DNA of 64,000 nt from DASSUW01 sp963806395 (GCA_963806395.1 CAWDYI010000008.1:1-64000); one strand, 5' to 3'; positions 36,648 through 44,725 are shown, numbered from the stretch's first letter. Translations and numbers: made by a program. Notes: generated from the letters alone by a model not told the origin.

Positions 36648-37303
36648 ACGCACGTCACCCGGCTCGGTTGCTGCTCGCGGACGATCACGCGATGGTCCGC
36701 CATGGGCTGCGGCTGGTGCTCGACGCCGAGGCGGATCTGCGCGTCGTCGCCGAGGCCGGCGACGGCCTGGAGGTGCTCGATGTCGCGCGCCGGGTCGAGT
36801 TGGATCTGGCGATTCTCGACGTGTCGATGCCGCGGATGACCGGCCTCCAAGCGGCCGCAGAGCTCGCGTCGTTGCGTCCGGAGTTGCGCGTGCTGATGCT
36901 CTCGATGCATGACAACGAGCAGTATCTGTTCGAGGCGCTGAAGGCGGGGGCGTCGGGCTATGTGCTCAAGTCGGCTGCCGACCGCGATCTCGTCGAGGCG
37001 TGCCGCGCGGCGTTGCGAGGCGAGCCGTTCCTGTATCCGTCTGCGGTCGCGGCGCTGATCCGCGACTTTCTCGAACGTGCTCGCGCAGGTGAGGCGGCGC
37101 CTGTCGATCCGTTGACGCCGCGGGAGCTTCAGGTCGTCAAGCTGATCGCCGAGGCGTACACGAACGCGGAGATCGCGGCGGCGCTGCAGATCAGCGTCAA
37201 GACGGTCGAGCGCCATCGCGAGAACCTGCTGGCCAAGCTGGGGATGCGCGACCGCGTCGAGCTGACGCGCTACGCGATCCGTCGCGGGCTCGTCGAGCCA
37301 TAA
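36644..37303 (+). CDS. NarL/FixJ-family response regulator
   Basis: 219 aa. Receiver domain: DDH acidic pocket, phospho-Asp in LAILDVSMPRM, Lys in YVLKSAA. LuxR-type HTH: LTPRELQVVKLIAEAYTNAE then ISVKTVERHRENLLAKLGM. Phosphorylated by the coupled kinase upstream. Close paralogue of the regulator at 42.72 kb (shared LSMHDNE and GEPFLYP). An elaborate inverted repeat covers its stop codon. Confidence 0.93.
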   Translation: MNARHPARLLLADDHAMVRHGLRLVLDAEADLRVVAEAGDGLEVLDVARRVELDLAILDVSMPRMTGLQAAAELASLRPELRVLMLSMHDNEQYLFEALKAGASGYVLKSAADRDLVEACRAALRGEPFLYPSAVAALIRDFLERARAGEAAPVDPLTPRELQVVKLIAEAYTNAEIAAALQISVKTVERHRENLLAKLGMRDRVELTRYAIRRGLVEP

Positions 37304-37345
37304 GCCTGCGGGTGGGGCCTGCGTCCCACGTTGACCGGCTTATGG
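37298..37345 (+). terminator. Nested inverted repeat at the response regulator stop
   Basis: CCATAAGCC (37298-37306) pairs perfectly with GGCTTATGG (37337-37345); inside the loop GTGGG (37312-37316) pairs with CCCAC (37325-37329). No T-run follows. Likely an intrinsic terminator or mRNA-stabilising structure for the kinase-regulator operon. Confidence 0.5.
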
Positions 37346-37408
37346 GCGGGCACGCGGGCGGGGAATGGGGCGAGCGGCCAATGGGAGCGGACGGCGCTCG
37401 GCTGCACG

Positions 37409-37741
37409 ATGCTGGGTGTGGCCCGTGTGCTGATTTTCTGGACCCATCCGCAGCACCTGTCGGTGGCGGAGGCCGATGAGTGGGCGCGCGCCGAGCTGCG
37501 CGTAGTGGCCGATCTGGCCGCGGTCGAGCGCGCCGAGCTCGCAGCGGTGCGGACCGCATCCGAACGCCTCAGTCGCCGGCACGACTGGATGCTCGAACTG
37601 CACTTGGCATCCGGCGCGCAGCCTTCCGACTGCGTGGACGCGCCGGCCTGCACGGACTGGCTCGGGGACTTGCGCCTGCTCGGGATGCGGCCGGTCGTCG
37701 TTGCCGTCGACTCCAGCCGCCCGTTGGAAGGGCCCGCGTGA
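37409..37741 (+). CDS. Hypothetical protein upstream of ArsB/NhaD permease
   Basis: 110 aa from ATG 37409, or shorter from GTG 37421. Sequence is soluble: VLIFWTHPQHLSVAEADEWA opens it, followed by a helical region and VVVAVDSS near the end. No family recognised. Its stop overlaps the next ATG (TGATG), so it is cotranslated with the permease and is probably a real small gene. Confidence 0.6.
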   Translation: MLGVARVLIFWTHPQHLSVAEADEWARAELRVVADLAAVERAELAAVRTASERLSRRHDWMLELHLASGAQPSDCVDAPACTDWLGDLRLLGMRPVVVAVDSSRPLEGPA

Positions 37742-38997
37742 TGGCGCTCGCGGTCGCGATCTTCGCGGGCGCGCTCGCCCTGATCGCATCCGAGCGCGTG
37801 GACCGGACCAAGGTCGCGCTGCTCGGCGCCGTGCTGCTGCTGCTCGCGCAGACGATCGACCAAGAGCGCGCGGTCGAGGCGATCGACTGGAACACGCTCG
37901 GTCTGCTCGTCGGAATGATGCTGATGGTCAAGATCACCGAGCCGACCGGGGTCTACACGTGGCTGGCGATCCGCGCGGGCCAGCTCTCGCGCGGCCGGCC
38001 GCTCGCCGTCGTCCTGGCGCTCGCCACGACCACGGCGGTGCTGTCGGCGTTCCTGGACAACCTGACGACCGTCCTGCTGATGGTGCCGATCACGTTCCTG
38101 CTCGCGGACGCGCTCGACGTCGACCCGATCCCGCTCGTGATCATCGAGATCCTCGTGTCGAACATCGGCGGTACAGCGACGCTGATCGGCGACCCGCCCA
38201 ACATCCTGATCGCGGGGGCGACCGGCCTCTCGTTCGGCTCCTTCATCGTCAACCTCGCGCCGATCGCTGCCCTGACGTTCATCGTCGTCACCGGCGGGCT
38301 GTTCGCCGTCTACCGGCGTCAGTTGCAGATCGCGCCCGATGCGCGACGGCACGTGATGGGCCTCGACGCGGCGCGCTCGATCGAGGACGCTGCCGAGCTC
38401 AAGCGCACCGTCCCGATCCTCGTGGGGACGATCCTGGTGTTCTTCGCACACCAGGCGCTGCACCTGGAGCCCGCGACCGTCGCGCTCAGCGGCGCGACGG
38501 TGATGCTGCTCGTCAGCCGCCAGCCGCTCGAGCGCTCGCTGGCCGGGATCGAATGGCCGACGCTGTTCTTCTTCGTCGGACTGTTCGTGATGGTCGGCGC
38601 GCTTGAGGAGACCGGTGCGATCGGCGAGGTCGCCGACGGCATCGCGAGCATCACAGACGGCGACCGGACTGCCGAGTTGCTCGGGATCTTGTGGGCGTCG
38701 GCGATCGGTTCTGGCATCGTGGACAACATCCCGTTCACCGCGGCCATGATCCCGGTCGTCGAGCAGTTGCAGTCGGGCAACGGCGGCGACGACGCCTACT
38801 GGTGGTCGCTGGCCCTCGGCGCCTGCTTCGGCGGCAACGCCACGCTCGTGGCCGCCGCGGCCAACGTCGCCGCCGCCGGCATGGCCGCCCGTGCCGGGCG
38901 GCCGATCGGGTTCCTCACCTTCCTGCGCATCGGGCTGCCGGTCACCGGCGTCTCGCTGATCCTCGCCACCGCCTACATCGCCGTGAGGTACCTCTGA
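37741..38997 (+). CDS. ArsB/NhaD-superfamily (SLC13-like) permease
   Basis: 418-aa polytopic membrane protein with about 11 TM segments. Two diagnostic repeats: NIGGTATLIGDPPNILIAG in the first half and GACFGGNATLVAAAANV in the second, plus SAFLDNLTTVLLMVP and GSGIVDNIPFTAAMIPVV. The superfamily includes arsenite (ArsB), Na+/H+ (NhaD) and dicarboxylate carriers; proximity to an ars cluster allows but does not prove arsenite transport. Flanked by a tiny ORF and a CBS protein, each overlapping it, so all three are coupled. Confidence 0.88.
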   Translation: MALAVAIFAGALALIASERVDRTKVALLGAVLLLLAQTIDQERAVEAIDWNTLGLLVGMMLMVKITEPTGVYTWLAIRAGQLSRGRPLAVVLALATTTAVLSAFLDNLTTVLLMVPITFLLADALDVDPIPLVIIEILVSNIGGTATLIGDPPNILIAGATGLSFGSFIVNLAPIAALTFIVVTGGLFAVYRRQLQIAPDARRHVMGLDAARSIEDAAELKRTVPILVGTILVFFAHQALHLEPATVALSGATVMLLVSRQPLERSLAGIEWPTLFFFVGLFVMVGALEETGAIGEVADGIASITDGDRTAELLGILWASAIGSGIVDNIPFTAAMIPVVEQLQSGNGGDDAYWWSLALGACFGGNATLVAAAANVAAAGMAARAGRPIGFLTFLRIGLPVTGVSLILATAYIAVRYL

Positions 38998-39464
38998 TGA
39001 GCCCCCGCAGCGTCACCGACCCGCTCGTCCGCGACAGCCCGATCCTCAACGCCGACGACTCGGTCGAGATCGCGGTCCGCAGCCTCGTCGACACCGACCT
39101 TCCCGCGCTGCCCGTTGCCGAGCGCGACGGACGATGGTGCGGCATCTTCGGAGAGCGCGAGTTCTTCCAGGCGCTGTTCCCCGGCTATCTCTCCCAGCTC
39201 GGCGGCGCCGGCTTCGTGACCAAGTCGCTCGAGTCCGCACTCGAGAAGCGCAGTGCCTGCCGCAACGACCGTGTCCGCGATCACATGAACACCGAGCACA
39301 TCGCCGTCGGGACCGACTTCTCCGACGCCCAGATAGCCGAGACGTTCCTGCACCACCGCGTGCTCATCGTGCCTGTCGTCGACGGCGATCGCAGTGTCTC
39401 CGGCGTCATCACTCGCGGCGACTTCTTTCACGCGGTCGCACGCCGATTCCTCCGCGACGGATGA
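38997..39464 (+). CDS. CBS-domain pair protein
   Basis: 155-aa protein with two CBS motifs: VRDSPILNADDSVEIAVRSL... LPALPVAERDGRWCGIFGER and VRDHMNTEHIAVGTDFSDAQ ... VLIVPVVDGDRSVSGVITRG. CBS pairs bind adenosyl ligands and regulate linked transporters or enzymes. ATG 38997 shares a base with the permease stop, so it likely modulates that permease (inference). Confidence 0.87.
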   Translation: MSPRSVTDPLVRDSPILNADDSVEIAVRSLVDTDLPALPVAERDGRWCGIFGEREFFQALFPGYLSQLGGAGFVTKSLESALEKRSACRNDRVRDHMNTEHIAVGTDFSDAQIAETFLHHRVLIVPVVDGDRSVSGVITRGDFFHAVARRFLRDG

Positions 39465-39584
39465 ACCCCGAGCTGCCGCGTCGTGGGCGAGCACTCGTCC
39501 ACGGACGTACAGAGCGCGGAGGTTGCCCACGTGCCCTTATGGCAGTGGGATGCCCAACCGTGTGTGGAGCTCTGGCCCGCCCAT

Positions 39585-39607
39585 GTCATTCGTCAGACGA
39601 TTCCCGG
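39585..39607 (+). repeat. Copy E of the GTCAKNCGACGGACGAA-type motif
   Basis: GTCATTCGTCAGACGATTCC in the convergent gap between the CBS gene and the DUF5985 pair; the TCGTC-A-GACGA core is a perfect dyad. Shares ATTCCCGG-like right flank with the copy at 55.69 kb. Confidence 0.5.
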
Positions 39608-39702
39608 GCGCGACCCGGCCGTGCGGAGCAGTCTGTCGAGACGGGGGAGAGGGCGCTCACCGCGCCTACGGAGCGGTGAAGCTCGGTTGACACCGCCACG
39701 CG

Positions 39703-39731
39703 CCGGCGGCCGCATCGCTGGCGGCCGCCGG
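39703..39731. terminator. GC hairpin, copy 1 of a repeated element
   Basis: CCGGCGGCCGC / GCGGCCGCCGG, perfect 11-bp stem with a 7-nt loop, preceded by CTCGGTTGACA. The same leader and stem core occur at 49.25-49.30 kb. Position between converging genes fits a bidirectional terminator. Confidence 0.6.
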
Positions 39732-39773
39732 ACGGGCGGCCTGGATCTTGCTCGGACGAGTTGCGTGGCGAAG

Positions 39774-40043
39774 TCATTCGAGCGATGTGCTCGGCCGGCG
39801 GTTCTTGTCCACGATGGCCGCCACGATCAGCCCGAAGGCGACCGCGCGCGCGAGGTAGACGAACGTGCCGGCCTCGCCGTCCCGATCGAGCACCGCCAGG
39901 CCGATACGGTTCACGGCGAGCACGGCGAACGCGAGAGCGAAGAGCAGCAGCAACCGGTCGCCGCTCATCTGCCAGAACCGCAGGAAGAAGACGGCGATCG
40001 CGAAGCAGGCGAGGAAGCTCGCGCCGTCCAGGAAGTCGATCAC
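39774..40043 (-). CDS. DUF5985 family small membrane protein
   Basis: 89 aa with three hydrophobic segments: FLACFAIAVFFLRFW, LLLLFALAFAVLAVNRIGLA and a third near VAFGLIVAAIVD. The acidic FRFWQMSGDRLLLLFA pattern is that of DUF5985. Its start overlaps the stop of the related upstream gene. Function unknown; tandem pairs like this are common in actinobacteria and proteobacteria. Confidence 0.75.
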   Translation of the reverse strand: MIDFLDGASFLACFAIAVFFLRFWQMSGDRLLLLFALAFAVLAVNRIGLAVLDRDGEAGTFVYLARAVAFGLIVAAIVDKNRRPSTSLE

Positions 40044-40321
40044 CGCTGCTCGCCTTCAACTGCGTCCCAGAGCAGTCCGGCGAGCAGCGTCGCGGCTCCG
40101 GCGAGGAACGTGGCGCTGCGCGGCCAGCGCAGGTCGGCGTCGTCGCCGAGGATTGCGAGATCGACGAAGAGCAGGAGGTTGCTGACCGCCAGCCAGGCGA
40201 AGCATATGGCGCTCCAGAGGAGGAGCCGCGTCCGGTTCACCTTCCATGCTCGCAGGAGCAGAGCGGCACACGCGAGGCTGAGGAAGGCGCACAGCGTGTA
40301 GACGGCGGTCGCCACCGTCAT
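40040..40321 (-). CDS. DUF5985 family small membrane protein
   Basis: 93 aa, related to its downstream neighbour: TLCAFLSLACAALLLRAWKV, TRLLLWSAICFAWLAVSNLL and a third hydrophobic stretch. ATG 40321 lies inside the stop of the upstream regulator gene and its own stop overlaps the next start, so three genes are translated as one unit. Confidence 0.75.
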   Translation of the reverse strand: MTVATAVYTLCAFLSLACAALLLRAWKVNRTRLLLWSAICFAWLAVSNLLLFVDLAILGDDADLRWPRSATFLAGAATLLAGLLWDAVEGEQR

Positions 40322-40746
40322 CGCTCCCGGCGCCGCACGCGAAACGCGTCCGAGAACTCCTTCAGATCGCGGCCGGGCGTCGCGAAGACGAAGCGCACCA
40401 CCTCTCGCGAGTGAAGGCGATACGCCTCCTGCAGGGCCGATGTCGCCTGCTCGAGCTCCGTGTTGGAGGCTGCGTATCGCCAGTGGTCTCCCTCGCGCTG
40501 GATGAGCCCCGCGTCCGCCATGGCGTCGAGCCGGGCCACGGCCCATGAGGCCGGACATGTGAGCGCATCGCAGATGTCGCGCACGCTCCACGAGCGGTCG
40601 CGCTCGGCGTGGAGCAGCATCAGCAGTTCCAGCCCTCCCACGGAGTGGACGTGCTGCCGGATGAGCGTGCGGACGGCGGGCGACAGCCGTGAGCTCACTA
40701 CGCACGTCGTTCCCGTCGCCGTACCCCTTGGCGACCGGATCGTCAT
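40318..40746 (-). CDS. Winged-helix-like hypothetical regulator of the DUF5985 operon
   Basis: 142 aa. Middle part fits a small winged helix: VGGLELLMLLHAERDRSWSV, DALTCPASWAVARLDAMADA and GLIQREGDHWRYAAS, followed by a C-terminal helical tail. No named family recognised. It heads the three-gene unit with both DUF5985 proteins and probably controls it. GTG about 40 codons in could be the true start. Confidence 0.6.
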   Translation of the reverse strand: MTIRSPRGTATGTTCVVSSRLSPAVRTLIRQHVHSVGGLELLMLLHAERDRSWSVRDICDALTCPASWAVARLDAMADAGLIQREGDHWRYAASNTELEQATSALQEAYRLHSREVVRFVFATPGRDLKEFSDAFRVRRRER

Positions 40747-40794
40747 TGCTCGGACGATGGCGACGGCCGGACAACGCCCGGTTGCGGGTATGAC

Positions 40795-41370
40795 ATGCGC
40801 ATGCGGGCGAGGCGCAAGCCGGATCGCGGCGACGGTCGCTCGCGCATGGCCACCTTCGTGTACGTCGCGCGCTGGCTGATCGGCGCGGCGATCCTCGCCG
40901 GGGTCGCGATCGTCCTACTGGACGACGGCGACGATGAGGAGGTCAGCCTGCCGCCGATCCGGGAGACGCAGCTCGTCGATGCCGCGCGTCGAGCTGATTG
41001 CGAGTTCCGCCGCGCTGCCCGCGGGGACCGGCTCGATCCGGCGGTGGACGGACCCGCGGGGTCGGCGGCGGCGCCGGCTGGGTTCTACGACGAGGCCCCG
41101 GACAGCGGATCGCTGGTCGCCGCGTTGCGGCGCGGGGTGGTCGTCATCCACTTCCGCAGCGACCTCGACGGTGAGCGGGTCGACGAGCTCCGGCGGATCC
41201 AGGAGGCGGCCCCGAACGGAACGATCGTCACGCCCAATTCGTCGATGTCGTTCGAAGTGGCCGCGACGGCGTTCCGGCGGCTGCTCGGGTGCCCGCGGGC
41301 GAGCGACAAGTCCATGGAGGCCGCGCTGCTGTTCCGCGGGCGCTTCCTCGGCGCGGGCCCCGAGGACTGA
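40795..41370 (+). CDS. DUF3105-like membrane-anchored protein (paralogue 1 of 3)
   Basis: 191 aa: arginine-rich N-terminus, one TM segment (WLIGAAILAGVAIVLL), then an exported domain with EVSLPPIRETQLVDAA, a Cys (ADCEFRRA), PAGFYDEAPDSGSLVAALRR and GVVVIHFRSDL, similar to DUF3105. Two paralogues occur at 42.09 and 59.25 kb; this is the most divergent, reading MSFEVAA where they have TGMPFVVAV. Convergent with a NarL-type regulator 3 bp away. Function unknown. Confidence 0.7.
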   Translation: MRMRARRKPDRGDGRSRMATFVYVARWLIGAAILAGVAIVLLDDGDDEEVSLPPIRETQLVDAARRADCEFRRAARGDRLDPAVDGPAGSAAAPAGFYDEAPDSGSLVAALRRGVVVIHFRSDLDGERVDELRRIQEAAPNGTIVTPNSSMSFEVAATAFRRLLGCPRASDKSMEAALLFRGRFLGAGPED

Positions 41371-41373
41371 CCG

Positions 41374-41955
41374 CTAACCGGCCCGTGCCGCTGGGACGTC
41401 GAGCCGCAGCGCCCTCAGGATGCGCTGTACCGCGTGCGACACGTCACGGGCGGGAACCCGGAGCGTCTGTCCGACCTCGGTCTCGCTCGCACCGTCGAGC
41501 AGCATCCCGACGAGCGCCCGGTCATCTCCGAACAGCTGGGACGATGCCTCCTCGAGCACGGTCGCCGAGATCGGCGGAAGCAGGCGCTCCGCGGCGCACA
41601 CGAGGCGGATCGCACTGAACAGGTCGCGCGCCCCCGTGCCCTTGGGGAGCAGGCCGTCGGCACGCGCGAGGGTTGCCGGGAGCGCGAGCGTCGGGGTGGC
41701 GTACGCGGTGAAGATGATGACCCTCGGGGCCGGCACGTCCTTCTTGATGCGGTAGCAGAGCTGGAGCCCATCGCCGCGCGGCAGGTGATAGTCGAGTAGC
41801 ACGACATCCGGCCGGACGTGGTTGAGCATGGGCCAGAGGCTCTCCTCGGCGCCGTCGCTCTCGCCGACGAACACGATCTGGGGCTCGGCGTCGAGAACCG
41901 CCTGGAGGCCGGCCCGAAGCGCCGGATGGTCATCGACGACAGCAACGCGGATCAT
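41374..41955 (-). CDS. Response regulator with diverged LuxR-type HTH (orphan)
   Basis: 193 aa. Receiver: VAVVDDHPALRAG, phospho-Asp in VVLLDYHLPRGDG, Thr in IIFTAYATPTLAL and Lys in LLPKGTGARD. The C-terminal HTH (DDRALVGMLLDGASETEVGQ) is a shortened LuxR type. Paralogous to the regulators at 47.32 and 55.79 kb, but no kinase gene lies upstream, so it may receive phosphate from one of their kinases. Convergent with the DUF3105-like gene. Confidence 0.88.
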   Translation of the reverse strand: MIRVAVVDDHPALRAGLQAVLDAEPQIVFVGESDGAEESLWPMLNHVRPDVVLLDYHLPRGDGLQLCYRIKKDVPAPRVIIFTAYATPTLALPATLARADGLLPKGTGARDLFSAIRLVCAAERLLPPISATVLEEASSQLFGDDRALVGMLLDGASETEVGQTLRVPARDVSHAVQRILRALRLDVPAARAG

Positions 41956-42093
41956 GCGGCTCTTTGGTGCGTCCATCCCGAGAGCTATCGCCGCGGTCTC
42001 TGAGCGGGAGCTAATGATCGTCAGTCGCCGGACGGTGTCGCCCGCCCAGCCGTCGAGCAGTCGGCGCATGCGTTCGATCGCCGCGTCACCTAT

Positions 42094-42717
42094 ATGACCG
42101 TGGCCCGGCCACCGTTCGCCCCGCTGCGCACTCCCCGATCGATGCACGGCCTGGATCGACGCGGCGGGCTCGGACCCGGCGACGGGTCTCGACTCGCCAC
42201 GCTCGCGTACGCGGCGGAGTGGATGCTCGCGGCGACGCTGATCATCGGAGTGCTGCTCGCCGCGCTCGACACGAACGAGCCCGCAGAGGTGAGCCTGCCG
42301 CCGGTCCTTGAGACCGAGCTCAGCCACGCGGCTCGCGACGCCGGCTGCGAGCTCCATCGCGCTCGTCCGGGCGAGCGGCTGAACCCGCCCGTGCTCGGTG
42401 GCGTCGGGGCAATGCCGGCGCGGCCGGGGTTCTACGAGGAATCACCAGCCGCGTCGTCGCTGCTCGCCGCGCTTCGCGACGGCGTCATCGTGATCCAGTT
42501 CCGCGACCTCGACGGTGCGGGCGTCGAGCTGCTCCACGACGTCCAGCAGGCTGTGCCCGAAGGCACGATCGTCGCGCCGAACGACACTGGGATGCCGTTC
42601 GTCGTGGCCGTCACCTCGTACCGCCGGCTGCTGGGGTGCCGGGAGCTCGACAAGTCCGCCATCGACGCGATCCAGCTGTTCCGAGGCCGGTTCGTCGGCT
42701 CCGGTCCGGACACGTGA
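42094..42717 (+). CDS. DUF3105-like membrane-anchored protein (paralogue 2 of 3)
   Basis: 207 aa from ATG 42094; ATG 42142 gives a length closer to the 59.25-kb paralogue. One TM segment after GSRLATLAYAAEWML, then EVSLPPVLETELSHAARDAG, Cys, PPVLGGVGAMPARPGFYEES, GVIVIQFRDLDG and TGMPFVVAVTSYRRLLGC, ending FRGRFVGSGPD. Very similar to paralogue 3 throughout the exported domain. Convergent with a NarL regulator 3 bp away, the same arrangement as paralogue 1. Confidence 0.72.
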   Translation: MTVARPPFAPLRTPRSMHGLDRRGGLGPGDGSRLATLAYAAEWMLAATLIIGVLLAALDTNEPAEVSLPPVLETELSHAARDAGCELHRARPGERLNPPVLGGVGAMPARPGFYEESPAASSLLAALRDGVIVIQFRDLDGAGVELLHDVQQAVPEGTIVAPNDTGMPFVVAVTSYRRLLGCRELDKSAIDAIQLFRGRFVGSGPDT

Positions 42718-42720
42718 ACA

Positions 42721-43374
42721 TCAGGGCTCGACAAGACCGCGGCGCACGGCGTAGAGCGTGAGCGCGACCCGATCGCGCAGGCCGAGCTTCTCGAGGACGC
42801 TCGCGCGATGGCGCTCGACCGTCTTGTCGCTGATGTTGAGCAGCTCGCCGATCTCCCGGCTCGTGTGGCCTTCGGCGATGAGCTTGACGACCTCGGTCTC
42901 GCGCGGGGTGAGCGGGCCCTCAAAACCGCTCTCGCCGCGGCCGGTCCGTTCGAGGTGATCGCGGATCAGCGCCCTCAGCGCATTGGGGTACAGGAACGGC
43001 TCGCCACGCAGGGCGGCATGGCATGCGTTCACGAGGTCGTGCTCGGCGGCGGACTTGAGGACGTAGCCCGATGCGCCTGAGCGCAACGCCTCGAAGAGGA
43101 ACTCCTCGTTGTCGTGCATCGAGAGGATCAGCACGCGCATCTGCGGCCGCTGCTCAGCGAGGTGTCGGGCGACGTGGAGCCCGGTCAGCTTCGGCATCGA
43201 AACGTCGAGGATCGCCAGATCGACCCCGCCGGCCAGCGCCAGCTGGAGCGCTTCGCTGCCGTCTGCCGCTTCTGCGACGACGGTCATGCGTGGATCGTCG
43301 TCGAGGATGCGCCGTACGCCGGCCCGTACGAGCGCGTGGTCGTCGGCGAGCAGGATTCTCGAGATCGGGGTCAC
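42721..43374 (-). CDS. NarL/FixJ-family response regulator
   Basis: 217 aa; receiver with ILLADDHALVRAGVR, phospho-Asp in LAILDVSMPKLTG and YVLKSAAEHD, and LuxR HTH LTPRETEVVKLIAEGHTSRE / ISDKTVERHRASVLEKLGL. Overlaps the 3' end of the kinase gene by ATGA, so kinase and regulator are cotranslated. Near-twin of the regulator at 36.64 kb. Confidence 0.93.
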   Translation of the reverse strand: MTPISRILLADDHALVRAGVRRILDDDPRMTVVAEAADGSEALQLALAGGVDLAILDVSMPKLTGLHVARHLAEQRPQMRVLILSMHDNEEFLFEALRSGASGYVLKSAAEHDLVNACHAALRGEPFLYPNALRALIRDHLERTGRGESGFEGPLTPRETEVVKLIAEGHTSREIGELLNISDKTVERHRASVLEKLGLRDRVALTLYAVRRGLVEP

Positions 43375-44360
43375 CTGCGTGCGGACCGCGCTGGGATGTG
43401 TAGCCGGATCGTCGTCCCACCGGTCGCGCCGGTGCCCCAGCTCAGCTCGGCGCCGATCAGCAGCGCGCGCTCACGCATGCTGCGGATGCCGCCTTCGAGC
43501 GGCACGCCGTCGGCAGGGAGGCCACCGCCGTCGTCTTCGACGGCGACCTCGACCTCATCGGCCTGAGCACGCAGCGTCACGCGCGCCTCTCTTGCTCCCG
43601 AGTGTCGGATCACGTTCGTCAGGCTTTCCTGGACGATCCGGTAGACGACGAGCTGCTCGTCGGGGGACAACGGCGGCGGTGACTCGGGCAGCGTGCGATG
43701 GATGACGAGACCGGTCTGGGAGGAGAGACGGTTGCAGAGCGTCGTGAGCGCGGCGGTGAGCCCGAGCTCGTCGAGCACTTCCGGCCGCAGCCGGCGGGCG
43801 ATCCGCCGGACGTCCTCGAGCGCGGCCTCGGCTGTGCCCAGCGCCTCGTCGAGGTCCTCCGGCGACCCGCCTTTGGCCTTGATGCGACTGATCTGGAGCA
43901 CGAGCGCCGTGAGGGTCTGACCGATCTCGTCGTGCAGCTCGGTGGCGAGGTGGCGTCGCTCGCTGTCCTCTGCAACCACCATGCGCTGGGCGCTGTCGCG
44001 GCGCTCGGTCTCGATCCGGTCGAGCATCGCGTTGAACTCCCTCGCCAGCACGGTGACCTCGGAGGGTGGGCCGACGACCGGCACGCGCTCGCCTGGCCGC
44101 AGCGGATCGACACGGGTCATGGTGGTCATGAGGCGAGTCAGCGGTGAGAACGCCCGCCGCATGAGCAGCAGATTCACCGCGAGCATGATCGTGACGCCTC
44201 CGACCAGGGCGACGATCCGGCCGTTCGCCGGCTCGACGATGAGCACGACACACGCGACGAGCAGGACACACGCATTCGGGACGAACAGTCGCCAGAACAG
44301 CGGGACGGTCGCGGTTTCCGCTGCGTCGAGCGGGGGCGCGCTTGACCGCGCAACGAACAT
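43371..44360 (-). CDS. Sensor histidine kinase, NarL/DegS type
   Basis: 329 aa: two TM segments (~22-45, 48-65), HAMP-like RRAFSPLTRLMTTMTRVDPL, HisKA_3 with ATELHDEIGQTLTALVLQ, ATPase motifs NVIRHSG, EDDGGGLP and GGIRSMRERALLIGAEL. Paralogous to the kinase at 35.65 kb. Lacks an obvious extracytoplasmic sensor, so it may sense the membrane or a partner protein. Just upstream lies a deleted crp-like remnant. Confidence 0.88.
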   Translation of the reverse strand: MFVARSSAPPLDAAETATVPLFWRLFVPNACVLLVACVVLIVEPANGRIVALVGGVTIMLAVNLLLMRRAFSPLTRLMTTMTRVDPLRPGERVPVVGPPSEVTVLAREFNAMLDRIETERRDSAQRMVVAEDSERRHLATELHDEIGQTLTALVLQISRIKAKGGSPEDLDEALGTAEAALEDVRRIARRLRPEVLDELGLTAALTTLCNRLSSQTGLVIHRTLPESPPPLSPDEQLVVYRIVQESLTNVIRHSGAREARVTLRAQADEVEVAVEDDGGGLPADGVPLEGGIRSMRERALLIGAELSWGTGATGGTTIRLHIPARSARR

Positions 44361-44401
44361 GCGGAGACCCTACCCGGAGCGGGGAGCTACTCCGGCATCG
44401 T

Positions 44402-44550
44402 CGCTGCGTCAAGGTGCGCGCGAACCCCGGCAGCCATCGCGGGGGCTCCGGCGCCGGCAGCCGGCTTCTGTCCGGGCGGCGGCGGATGCGTCCGTCGTCG
44501 GGACCGAGCGGCCCCCAGCGATCGGCAAGATGCCAGAAGAACAGCATCAT
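44402..44550 (-). pseudogene. Internally deleted remnant of a Crp/Fnr-like regulator
   Basis: Translated from 44550: MLFFWHLADRWGPLGPDDG followed directly by RIRRRPDRSRLPAPEPP. The intact Crp-like protein at 59.85 kb reads MLFFWHLADRWGRVGPDG, then about 30 residues of HTH, then QIRRRSDKKWLLAPEPP. So the segment between was deleted and the N-terminal cNMP domain is missing. A second crp-like copy once stood here. Confidence 0.7.
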
Positions 44551-44551
44551 G

Positions 44552-44586
44552 GGGCTGTCCACCATGCGAGGGGATCGATCCACCAT
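44552..44586 (-). promoter_or_regulatory. Copy 1 of a 35-bp element shared with the sigF promoter region
   Basis: On the minus strand two direct repeats ATGGTGGA are 21 bp apart, the second in CGCATGGTGGACAGC. The same arrangement is found at 61461-61496 upstream of sigF-crp. Here it sits immediately upstream of the crp-like remnant. Confidence 0.55.
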
Positions 44587-44700
44587 CGTGTGGTCACCCG
44601 GCGCGTCCGCCGAACCGGATCGTCTGCCGACTGGCGACGCCCGCGCGCGCTCCCGTACTCCGGGTGGTCCTCGGCCCACTGCTCGACGACCGACCCGCGT

Positions 44701-44725
44701 CCGGGCCGGCGCGTCGCCGGCCCGG
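44701..44725 (-). terminator. Perfect 11-bp GC hairpin after the DUF3237 gene
   Basis: CCGGGCCGGCG-CGT-CGCCGGCCCGG lies 27 bp past the stop of the cupin-DUF3237 unit. Very stable stem, 3-nt loop, no U-tail, as is common for terminators in GC-rich actinobacteria. Confidence 0.65.

Larger units (their letters stand above)
39465..39773. other. Convergent intergenic stretch
   Basis: 309 bp between the CBS gene and the DUF5985 gene, both of which end here. It contains one motif copy and one large hairpin, annotated separately; no coding potential seen. Confidence 0.5.
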
